Assembly (NCBI GenBank): GCA_009785855.1
Contig: WQUG01000030.1
Coordinates: 1-14,004, forward strand
Reading direction: 5' to 3'
From: Actinomycetes bacterium
Lineage (GTDB): Bacteria; Actinomycetota; Coriobacteriia; WRKU01; WQUG01
Length of the DNA stretch: 14,004 nucleotides
Shown piece after piece: positions 1-5,943 of this stretch; positions within the stretch are counted from its first letter, which is position 1; the number at the start of each line of letters is the position of its first letter. The notes under the pieces are model-generated. The model worked only from the letters and a program-made list of their open reading frames with translations. It was not told the origin of the DNA and searched no databases. The position numbers and the translations under genes were made by a program.

Positions 1-70
1 TCGGAATGACGCAAAAAACTGCGGTTCCTGCTTCGAAAAGACGGAAGGACGGCCCTGTTGTTCATATTTT

Positions 71-99
71 TTGAGAATATCGTATGATTCTGCTATACT
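71..99 (+). promoter_or_regulatory. Promoter of the Phd/PIN toxin-antitoxin operon
   Basis: The -35 is TTGAGA (71-76) and the -10 is TATACT (94-99) with a 17-bp spacer, preceded by TG at 91-92, giving the extended -10 TGCTATACT. It is one of the best matches to a sigma-70-type housekeeping promoter in the window. The expected start is near 106, giving a leader of about 40 nt that ends in a GGAGG Shine-Dalgarno at 136-140. The promoter is overlapped by operator-like repeats. Bases 1-70 upstream hold nothing I can call. Confidence 0.8.
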
Positions 100-133
100 A
101 ATCGTACGATTGAAGACAGTATATCGAACGATT
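78..133 (+). repeat. Three operator-like repeats at 22-bp spacing
   Basis: Three related 12-mers begin exactly 22 bp apart: TATCGTATGATT (78-89), AATCGTACGATT (100-111) and TATCGAACGATT (122-133). The middle copy is a perfect palindrome and each flanking copy matches it at 10 of 12 positions. The first lies between -35 and -10, the second covers the expected transcription start, and the third sits just upstream of the Shine-Dalgarno. Twenty-two bp is about two helical turns, so all sites face the same side of the DNA. Phd/YefM antitoxins, alone or with toxin, repress their own promoters through such palindromes, so this is most likely the operator. Binding is inferred. Confidence 0.75.
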
Positions 134-144
134 TTGGAGGAACA

Positions 145-375
145 ATGGTCGTCACCGCAACAGAACTGAAGCAGAATCTTGGGAAGTACCTCGAGCTTGC
201 GAATACCGAGGAGATCACCATCACGAAAAACGGGCAACCTGCCGCCTATCTAAGCGGACGCCTGCAAAGGAAATATGCAGCCCTTGAACATCTCTCCGGA
301 TATCTCGCAGATTTCAATCCTACGCCCGAGGAACTCGCAGCTGACCACCGTCTTGAGCGGATCCTTTCGCGATGA
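145..375 (+). CDS. Type II antitoxin, Phd/YefM family
   Basis: This 76-residue protein has the Phd/YefM fold signature over residues 3-38: VTATELKQNLGKYLELA, then EEITITKNGQPAAYLSG. This region forms the DNA-binding dimer in the family. The remaining charged tail is the part expected to wrap and block the toxin. The ATG at 145 is preceded by GGAGG at 136-140. The gene ends in an ATGA overlap with the downstream PIN-domain toxin, so the pair is translationally coupled. Expected role: neutralise the PIN ribonuclease and autorepress through the repeats at 78-133. Family assignment is firm; the partner is inferred from position. Confidence 0.88.
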   Translation: MVVTATELKQNLGKYLELANTEEITITKNGQPAAYLSGRLQRKYAALEHLSGYLADFNPTPEELAADHRLERILSR

Positions 376-830
376 GTCCGGCCTTCACTTTAGACATCCA
401 CGATGGCGCAGATCTCCCCTGCATTCTCTTCGACACGAATGTTGTCCTCGATGTGTTCCTCGCACGCGAACCTTTCCTGCACGACTCAAAAAAAGCGATA
501 GAATCGATGATTTCGCTCAAACCGCGTTCGTTCATCGCTGCGTCTTCACTGACCGATCTGGCTTACGTCCTGCAAAAGAACCTGGGGTCTGCTGCTGCGA
601 CTCATGAGGCGCTGGAAGAAGTCCTCAACCTGTTCGATATCGCTGACACCACGGCATGGGACGTCTACAGCGCTCATGCAAACAAGGCGCCTGATTTTGA
701 GGACAATCTGATCGCAGCGACCGCCGACCGTATCGGCGCGAAGTACATCGTCACGCGCAACGTCAAGGACTTCAAGGTGCTCATCGTGAAAGTCGTAACA
801 CCCCACGAGTTCCTGAAACTGCTGGAGTGA
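372..830 (+). CDS. PIN-domain ribonuclease toxin (VapC-like)
   Basis: This 152-residue protein carries a PIN domain from about residue 18. The motif LFDTNVVLD contains the first metal-binding Asp (D21). E44 and D62 are candidate central acidic residues, FEDNLIAATA contains D111, and IVTRNVKDF ends in D133, the usual C-terminal PIN motif. PIN toxins are Mg-dependent ribonucleases that cleave tRNA, rRNA or mRNA; the target cannot be read from sequence. The start ATG overlaps the antitoxin stop (ATGA). The roughly 17-residue extension before the first beta strand is longer than in typical VapC. Pairing with Phd rather than VapB is common among PIN modules. All acidic positions look intact, so it is probably active. 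The stop lies 2 nt from the convergent minus-strand gene. Confidence 0.85.
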   Translation: MSPAFTLDIHDGADLPCILFDTNVVLDVFLAREPFLHDSKKAIESMISLKPRSFIAASSLTDLAYVLQKNLGSAAATHEALEEVLNLFDIADTTAWDVYSAHANKAPDFEDNLIAATADRIGAKYIVTRNVKDFKVLIVKVVTPHEFLKLLE

Positions 831-832
831 AT

Positions 833-1015
833 CTACTTCTTTCCTTGCGTACACGTCCGCTGACTGCAACTGCCGCTCTGGGGGCAACCGATGCAGCTGA
901 GGGGCTTTTTGCGTCGGCGCTGTTTGATGAGTGCGCCCAAGGCAAGTCCGGCCACCAGCAGGACCACGAGTATCAGGCCGACATTGAGCAGCAGGGATGA
1001 AGTCGCGTGGCTCAC
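833..1015 (-). CDS. FeoB-associated Cys-rich membrane protein
   Basis: This is a 60-residue protein starting at a GTG (1015-1013) that overlaps the feoB stop as GTGA. It has one transmembrane helix (about residues 8-30, LLLNVGLILVVLLVAGLALGAL), a basic stretch KQRRRKK, then a Cys-rich tail with CIGC, C50 and C55. This matches the small FeoB-associated Cys-rich membrane proteins (the family once labelled virus attachment protein p12) found after feoB in Firmicutes and Actinobacteria. Its exact role is unknown; by position and cysteines, a part in ferrous iron handling or FeoB regulation is inferred. A much longer reading frame through this region is a shadow of feoB; only its last 60 codons are used. 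Confidence 0.82.
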   Translation of the reverse strand: MSHATSSLLLNVGLILVVLLVAGLALGALIKQRRRKKPLSCIGCPQSGSCSQRTCTQGKK

Positions 1016-3213
1016 GACTCCTCGCTCCCCTCTTTGTGACAGCCAGGACCGTCCCCGCGCGCAGGTTTCGGGCGCAGCAGGGCGAAGAGCAGCGCCGCGA
1101 GCACGAGCAGCGCCGCAGCCGTCCCCGGCCCGAACACAGCGCCGCTCGCCCACATCCCCAGCTGATAGATCATGAGCGCGACGGCGTAGGCCCAGCCGAG
1201 CTGCCAGGTCAGGGTGAAGAGCGCCCAGCTGCGCGACTTCATCTCGCTGATCATCGTAGATACGGCCACCACACAGGGGATGCAGAGCAGGTTGAAGGCC
1301 ATGAAGGCGTAGGCCGCTATGCGCTGTCCTCCGAAGAGCATCGTCAGCGGCGGTGCCCCCGCGCTCTTCGAGGTGAGTATCCCGATGACGCTCACGATCT
1401 GCTCCTTGGCGGTCAGCCCCAGCAGGGTGGCGATGGACGCCCTCCAATTCCCGAAGCCCAGCGGCGCGAAGACCCAGGCGAACAGGTTCCCGATGCCAGC
1501 GACCAGCGAGTGATCGAGGCTGGTGACCATCCCGAAGCGGCCGCCCACAAAACCGAAGCGCGAGAGGAACCAGAGCAGGATGCTCAAAAGCAGGATGATC
1601 GTGAAGGCCTTCTTCACAAAGGCCGAGATGCGCTCCCAGACGCTGCGGGTGACGTTGCGGGCCGTCGGCACATGATACGAGGGCAGCTCCAACACGAAGG
1701 GCGAGACCTTCGACTTGAAGCGTCCCAGCTTCTTCAGTATCAAGCCGCTGAACACCACCGAGGCGATGCCGAGGAAGTACGCGCTCGGCGCGACCCACCA
1801 CAGCCCCCCGAAGACCACGCCCGCGATGAGCGCGATAAGCGGCAGTTTGGCCGAGCAGGGCATGAAGGTCGCGGTGATGATCGTCATACGACGCTCGCTT
1901 TCCTGCTCGATCGTGCGCGCCGACATGATGCCCGGCACGCCGCAGCCCGTGCTGATGAGCAGCGGGATGAAGCTGCGCCCCGACAGGCCGAAGCGGCGAA
2001 GCGCCCGGTCCAACAGAAAGGCGATCCGCGACATGTAGCCGCAGTCCTCGAGCAGCGCGAGCAGCATGAACAGCACCACCATCTGCGGGATGAAGCTCAC
2101 CACCGCGCCGACGCCGCCGATGATGCCGTCGACGATCAGCGATCTCAGCCACAACGCCGCGCCGCCGCGGACCAGCACTGCGGACAGCGGCGCCTGGATC
2201 CAATGCCCGATGAAGGTCTTGTCCATGAAGTTCGTCACGACCCCGCCGACCACGGTCACCGACAGATAGTAGATCGTAAATATCAACAGCACGAAGAGCG
2301 GCAGGCCGAGCAGGCGATGCGTGACGACGGCGTCGATGCGCTCCGAGGCGCTGCGTTCCTCGACGCTGCGACGCACGGTGCGCGCCACAACGCGCTCGAT
2401 GAAGTCATAGCTTTCCCCGGTGATGATCGAGGGCGCCGTGTCGTCAAGCTGCGCCTCGCAGCCCGCGATGATCGGCTCGATGTCTCCCAGCAGCTCCTGG
2501 TGGCGCGAGAAGTCCTCACGCTCGTGTTGCGTATGCCCTTGTGCCGCGCGCGCCCGGATACGTTCGTCGCGCTCGAAGAACTTGATGGTATACCAGCGCA
2601 GATGTTCGGGGGGCACCACGGGATAGACGATCTTCGCGATCCGGGCGAGCGCGTCTTCGACCCGGTATGAGAACTTGCGGTTGAAGAACGGCGGTATGCC
2701 CTCATCGGCTGCCGCGAAGGCTTGTTCCAGAAGCTGTGCTATCCCCTGGCCTCGCAGGGCCGAGATCTCGACCACCGGGACTCCCAGCGCCTCACTCAGG
2801 CCCCTGACATCGACCTCGTCGCCATGTTTGCGCACCAGATCCATCATGTTCAGGGCGATGACCTGCGGGATACCCATATCAAGAAGCTGAGTCGACAGGT
2901 ACAGATTGCGCTCGATGTTCGTGGCGTCGACGATGTTGATGATGACGTCCGGTTCCTCCAGGATCAGGAAGTCGCGGGTCACCACCTCCTCGGAGGTATA
3001 GGGCGCAAGCGAGTAGACGCCCGGCAGATCGACGACGCGCGCCTCCCGACCGCCGCAGCGCGCGCGCCCTTCCTTCGCGTCTACGGTCACTCCCGGCCAG
3101 TTGCCCACATGCTGAGTCGAGCCCGTCAGGGCGTTGAAGAGCGTCGTTTTGCCACTGTTGGGATTGCCGACCAGGGCGACCTTCAGCGGGGCTGTCCGGG
3201 TCGCGGTCGTCAC
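1012..3213 (-). CDS. feoB: Ferrous iron transport protein B
   Basis: This 733-residue inner-membrane Fe(II) transporter has an N-terminal GTPase domain. G1 is GNPNSGKT (16-23), the G2 Thr lies around 43, G3 is DLPG (62-65), G4 is NMMD (122-125) and G5 is SALRG (151-155). A helical spacer follows, then a polytopic membrane domain from about 300. Two gate motifs each carry a Cys, GCGVPG (423-428) and MPCSAKLP (451-458), and a late LTAKEQIVS motif lies near 600-608. Length and motif order are normal and the gene is intact. The start is GTG at 3213, overlapping the feoA stop as GTGA, with GAGG four bases upstream inside feoA. The end overlaps the Cys-rich gene, also as GTGA, so three genes are read as one coupled operon. 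Confidence 0.97.
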   Translation of the reverse strand: MTTATRTAPLKVALVGNPNSGKTTLFNALTGSTQHVGNWPGVTVDAKEGRARCGGREARVVDLPGVYSLAPYTSEEVVTRDFLILEEPDVIINIVDATNIERNLYLSTQLLDMGIPQVIALNMMDLVRKHGDEVDVRGLSEALGVPVVEISALRGQGIAQLLEQAFAAADEGIPPFFNRKFSYRVEDALARIAKIVYPVVPPEHLRWYTIKFFERDERIRARAAQGHTQHEREDFSRHQELLGDIEPIIAGCEAQLDDTAPSIITGESYDFIERVVARTVRRSVEERSASERIDAVVTHRLLGLPLFVLLIFTIYYLSVTVVGGVVTNFMDKTFIGHWIQAPLSAVLVRGGAALWLRSLIVDGIIGGVGAVVSFIPQMVVLFMLLALLEDCGYMSRIAFLLDRALRRFGLSGRSFIPLLISTGCGVPGIMSARTIEQESERRMTIITATFMPCSAKLPLIALIAGVVFGGLWWVAPSAYFLGIASVVFSGLILKKLGRFKSKVSPFVLELPSYHVPTARNVTRSVWERISAFVKKAFTIILLLSILLWFLSRFGFVGGRFGMVTSLDHSLVAGIGNLFAWVFAPLGFGNWRASIATLLGLTAKEQIVSVIGILTSKSAGAPPLTMLFGGQRIAAYAFMAFNLLCIPCVVAVSTMISEMKSRSWALFTLTWQLGWAYAVALMIYQLGMWASGAVFGPGTAAALLVLAALLFALLRPKPARGDGPGCHKEGSEES

Positions 3214-3431
3214 TGGACCTCGATAAGGGCCGCGTCGGCCTTGCGAAGCGAGAGTTGATAGCCGCGGACCAGGATCACGATCGGGTCACCCAGCGGGGCG
3301 GTCTTTCTGACCTGGAGCAGACAGCCCTTCGTGATCCCCATGTCCATGATCCTGCGCTGAAGAGCCCCCTCGCCACGCACCCGCAGGACACGGGCGCTTC
3401 CGCCGACCGGTATGTCTTTCAAGGTCTTCAC
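3210..3431 (-). CDS. feoA: Ferrous iron transport protein A
   Basis: This is a 73-residue SH3-like cytosolic protein of normal FeoA length. Typical features are LKDIPVGGSARVLRV, then ALQRRIMDMGITKGCLLQVRKTAPLGDPIVILVRGYQLSLRKADA. FeoA supports FeoB-dependent Fe(II) uptake, probably by contacting the FeoB G domain. The only suitable start is GTG at 3431; no Shine-Dalgarno lies upstream, but an extended -10 ends 6 nt before it, suggesting a leaderless message. It overlaps feoB by GTGA. Confidence 0.95.
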   Translation of the reverse strand: MKTLKDIPVGGSARVLRVRGEGALQRRIMDMGITKGCLLQVRKTAPLGDPIVILVRGYQLSLRKADAALIEVQ

Positions 3432-3437
3432 TCGACC

Positions 3438-3446
3438 AGTATAGCA
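3438..3446 (-). promoter_or_regulatory. Extended -10 of the feo operon, apparently leaderless
   Basis: On the minus strand TGCTATACT occupies 3446-3438, identical to the extended -10 of the Phd/PIN operon. Counting 7 nt beyond the -10 puts transcription start at or next to the feoA GTG (3431), which would make the mRNA leaderless. No good -35 is present at 16-19 bp (best TGAGAG, weak), as expected for an extended -10 promoter. It sits in the 24-nt gap after the sortase gene. I see no clear Fur or DtxR box. Confidence 0.55.
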
Positions 3447-3455
3447 TCCGATCGC

Positions 3456-4304
3456 TCAGGCGCTCTCAGGGTGCTTTTTGTTACTTCGCCGCCTGAAAAG
3501 GAGCACCATGCCGATGAGTGCGCCCATGATCGCAGCGGTGATCACCGCCGCCAGGATGACCAGTCGCTGCTCCTGCGAAGGATAGCGCCTGTTGCGCGCG
3601 GCCTGCTTCTCCATCCCCGGCGTATAGGGGATCCGGGTCCCCCGGACGAAGAGGCGGTGACTGTTGATGCCGTAGGGCGTACAGGTCACCAGCGTCACAT
3701 AGTCCTGATCGGGGACGAGGCGCAGGCTCTCGGTCTGACTTGGCAAGACGACCTCGATCTTATCGATCTTATAGGCAAGCGTCTTTCCCAGGACATGGAT
3801 GAAGAAGGTGTCACCCTTCTTGAGACTGATCAGATCGGTGAACATGCGCGCATCAGAAAGCCCGGTGTGTCCGGTGAGCACCGCATGACTGCGCTTCCCC
3901 CCGATGGGAAACGAGGTCCCCTCCATATGGCCGACCCCACGGCGCAGCACCGCGTCGGAAGTACCGTGATAGATGGGAAGGTCGACATTGATGCCAGGGA
4001 TAGAGAGTGAGGCCATCACGCCTGAGCCCAGGTCGAGGATGCGCGCGTAGTTCTGATCGCGCACGATCCCTGAGCCGGGGATGAAGGGGTCATGAACGGG
4101 ATCTCCCGCCAAAGCGTCGTTATACGTCTGGGCAGCCTTCAGCTGCTGTTCGACAAGCGCAGGATCGAGGCCCGCGACCTTCTTCGCATACGCCTGGGTG
4201 ATCCTCGACGCGTTGCGGGCGGAGAGATAGCTTGCGACCGAAGGATACGAGATGAGCCCGATCCCGGCGACAAGCAGGAGGGCGATGAGGAGGTATCGTT
4301 TCAT
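3456..4304 (-). CDS. Class C (pilin-polymerising) sortase
   Basis: This is a 282-residue membrane transpeptidase. It has an N-terminal transmembrane segment (4-20), a DPF lid motif in HDPFIPGSG (72-74), catalytic His146 in TGHTGL, catalytic Cys208 in TLVTCTP and Arg217 in YGINSHRL. The Cys-to-Arg spacing of nine matches class C enzymes. A second transmembrane helix (248-270) with a basic tail is also typical of class C. It should polymerise the two pilins encoded just upstream by joining the cleaved sorting-signal Thr/Ser to a pilin lysine. The start ATG at 4304 fits the signal-anchor n-region MKRY, yet no Shine-Dalgarno precedes it; a strong hairpin lies 12-45 nt upstream instead. All catalytic residues are present, so activity is expected. 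Confidence 0.93.
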   Translation of the reverse strand: MKRYLLIALLLVAGIGLISYPSVASYLSARNASRITQAYAKKVAGLDPALVEQQLKAAQTYNDALAGDPVHDPFIPGSGIVRDQNYARILDLGSGVMASLSIPGINVDLPIYHGTSDAVLRRGVGHMEGTSFPIGGKRSHAVLTGHTGLSDARMFTDLISLKKGDTFFIHVLGKTLAYKIDKIEVVLPSQTESLRLVPDQDYVTLVTCTPYGINSHRLFVRGTRIPYTPGMEKQAARNRRYPSQEQRLVILAAVITAAIMGALIGMVLLFRRRSNKKHPESA

Positions 4305-4315
4305 GAGGGTTCATC

Positions 4316-4349
4316 AGGACCCCGCCCCACAAACAGGGGGCAGGGTCCT
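4316..4349 (-). promoter_or_regulatory. Intercistronic hairpin between backbone pilin and sortase
   Basis: Arms 4316-4328 and 4337-4349 pair over 13 bp with a single G-U wobble in RNA, around an 8-nt loop. The stem is very GC-rich. On the minus strand no U-tract follows, so it is not a standard intrinsic terminator. It lies in the 66-nt gap between the backbone pilin and the sortase. A role as partial terminator, processing site or 3' stabiliser of pilin mRNA would let pilin be made in excess of sortase. The structure is seen directly; the role is inferred. Confidence 0.7.
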
Positions 4350-4370
4350 GCACTATACGAAGAGAGAGGA

Positions 4371-5903
4371 CTACTTCGCAGCGTTTTCAGCGCCCTTGCG
4401 CTTACGGCTTGATACGACCACGAGGATCGCCACGCCGATCAGGGCGACTCCAGCGACCGTGAAGACAAGGATGCCGGCATCCCCGGTCAGGGGCAGGATG
4501 AAGCCCTTGTTGTTCACGACCGGCTGGGTGACCGTGTAGTCGGTAGCAGCAGTCGAGTTGGCGGCCGTGAAGGCGACCTCGATCGGGTCGGTCAGCAGGT
4601 TGTAGCTCGCAGGCGCCTGGGTCTCGACGACGTAGTACTTCAGGTAGGTCTTCGTGACCCCGTCCGCGCCGACCGTATAGTCAGCGATGCCGGCGAAGGT
4701 GGTCGCAGCTCCCGCGGTGGTCCCCATCCAGTCCGTGGCCGTGCTGTAGCCGGTATCCGTCGTATCGAGGATGTTGCCCGAGGCATCGATGCGCAGGAAC
4801 TGTTTCGCTGCCGCGTTCGCAGGCGACGAGGCGATCTTGAACTGTGCGCCCGGCAGAGCAGCGTTCGTGCGGGCGTCGACCTTGTTGATGACGATCGTGC
4901 CGGTATGGAAGGTCGCAGGATCCGAGGTGACGGTCTTGGGGTCGCCGTTCTTGTCATTGAAGCTCAGCGTGGCGGTGTTGCTCGCCGTCACTCCTGTGGC
5001 AAGCGTGGACGTGACCTTCGCGGAAAGCTGCACCGTCAGGTAACGGGCCGCGGACAGCTTGGTCAGGCCGGTCGATCCGCTCGCGTTGTTCAGGCTGATC
5101 GTCGCCGTCTGACCGACCGTGGCCAGCGTGTATTCGGGCGAGGTCAGCGGCGTCGGACTGACGGTACCCGCCGCATCCATCGAGGCGATCACGGAATCGA
5201 CGGTGACCGTTGAGCCAGCCAGGGCGGTCGGCAGGATATCGGTGATCTTGACGTTCGTGTCCTTGGCGATGTCCGAGGGGATACCGACCGTGATCGTGAA
5301 GTGAGCGATGTCACCGATCGTCAGGGCGTCCTGGGTGATCTTCTTGGTGACGGTCACTTTCTCGTTCTTGGGAAAGACGTGAGCGGGATCCAGGAAGCCG
5401 TCGCCTGCGGGGTTGGTCATCGGCAGGGCGACGACGAAGGGATCCGCTGCCGAGGTCACGAGCGGGCTTGCCTGCTCGATGACCAGATACACGCCCTTGG
5501 GCATCTGCGGCGTGGTCGCAAGGCCTCCGCCTGCAGTCGTGACCGATGCCGGGGTGGCCGCCGTCACGGCGAACACCTTGCCCGTTGAGTCGGTGATCTG
5601 CGTCGGCGCCGTCATGCTGTCAGGGGTCCAGGGGCCCACAGACGACGGGTAGATCCCGTCTGAGCCGATCGTCACCTTGTACAGATTGAAGGTGATGCCA
5701 TCGAGCGCTTGCGCGCCCGAAGGGATGGTCACGTTGGTCGTACCATCACCCGGGATGTTCGCCGTCGATTTGTCCGGCATCACATACTTGTGGATCACGA
5801 GGCTTCCTGTGTCAGGAGGCGCCGCTCCAGCTCCGGTCGGGACCAGCGCCAGCAGCATGAACACCGCCAGCAACAGCCCCACTATCTTCTTTCTCGTCTT
5901 CAT
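4371..5903 (-). CDS. Major (backbone) pilin, LPLTG-anchored
   Basis: This 510-residue secreted protein starts at ATG 5903, chosen because it gives a compact signal peptide (MKTRKK, then a hydrophobic core, cleavage near residue 27) and has GAGG nine bases upstream. Weaker in-frame starts at 5933 (ATG) and 5960 (GTG, with GGAG) would add 10 or 19 charged residues. An N-terminal pilin domain ends in HVFPKNEKV, a pilin motif with Lys179 as likely polymerisation lysine. Next comes a fimbrial D2-type isopeptide domain (about 181-335; VTVTKKI to ASNTATL). A CNA-B/SpaA-like domain starts near TIVINK (Lys341) and has the E-box YYVVETQAP (Glu427). The sorting signal is LPLTG (470-474), a hydrophobic helix and SSRKRKG. 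Multiple acidic and Lys/Asn positions fit self-formed isopeptide bonds. It follows the large pilin by 40 nt and precedes the sortase. Confidence 0.92.
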   Translation of the reverse strand: MKTRKKIVGLLLAVFMLLALVPTGAGAAPPDTGSLVIHKYVMPDKSTANIPGDGTTNVTIPSGAQALDGITFNLYKVTIGSDGIYPSSVGPWTPDSMTAPTQITDSTGKVFAVTAATPASVTTAGGGLATTPQMPKGVYLVIEQASPLVTSAADPFVVALPMTNPAGDGFLDPAHVFPKNEKVTVTKKITQDALTIGDIAHFTITVGIPSDIAKDTNVKITDILPTALAGSTVTVDSVIASMDAAGTVSPTPLTSPEYTLATVGQTATISLNNASGSTGLTKLSAARYLTVQLSAKVTSTLATGVTASNTATLSFNDKNGDPKTVTSDPATFHTGTIVINKVDARTNAALPGAQFKIASSPANAAAKQFLRIDASGNILDTTDTGYSTATDWMGTTAGAATTFAGIADYTVGADGVTKTYLKYYVVETQAPASYNLLTDPIEVAFTAANSTAATDYTVTQPVVNNKGFILPLTGDAGILVFTVAGVALIGVAILVVVSSRKRKGAENAAK

Positions 5904-5943
5904 CGTTTCCGTCCTCTCTTCCGTGGTATACATTCCGTTTTCT

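Noticed and set aside
78..133. Short CRISPR-like or iteron (replication origin) reading of the 22-bp repeats
   Set aside because: Only three imperfect 12-mers inside a promoter, with no spacers, cas genes, rep gene or DnaA boxes; an operator explains them better.
1016..2203. Upstream part of a 456-codon minus-strand frame ending in the Cys-rich protein
   Set aside because: It lies inside feoB in another frame and reads as Arg/Ala/Gly-rich noise; only the last 60 codons from the GTG at 1015 match a protein family.
997..2670. Long plus-strand reading frame of 557 codons antisense to feoB
   Set aside because: Its translation is low-complexity, very rich in Arg, Asp, Glu and His, without domains. 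It is the usual antisense shadow of a GC-rich gene with an unmistakable FeoB on the other strand.
3447..3500. Terminator after the sortase gene
   Set aside because: The AAAAAG run and CTGAG repeats near 3455-3485 do not form a convincing stem followed by a U-tract on the minus strand.
4120..4353. 77-codon minus-strand frame overlapping the sortase start
   Set aside because: It spans the hairpin and the coding start of the sortase in another frame and has no recognisable features.
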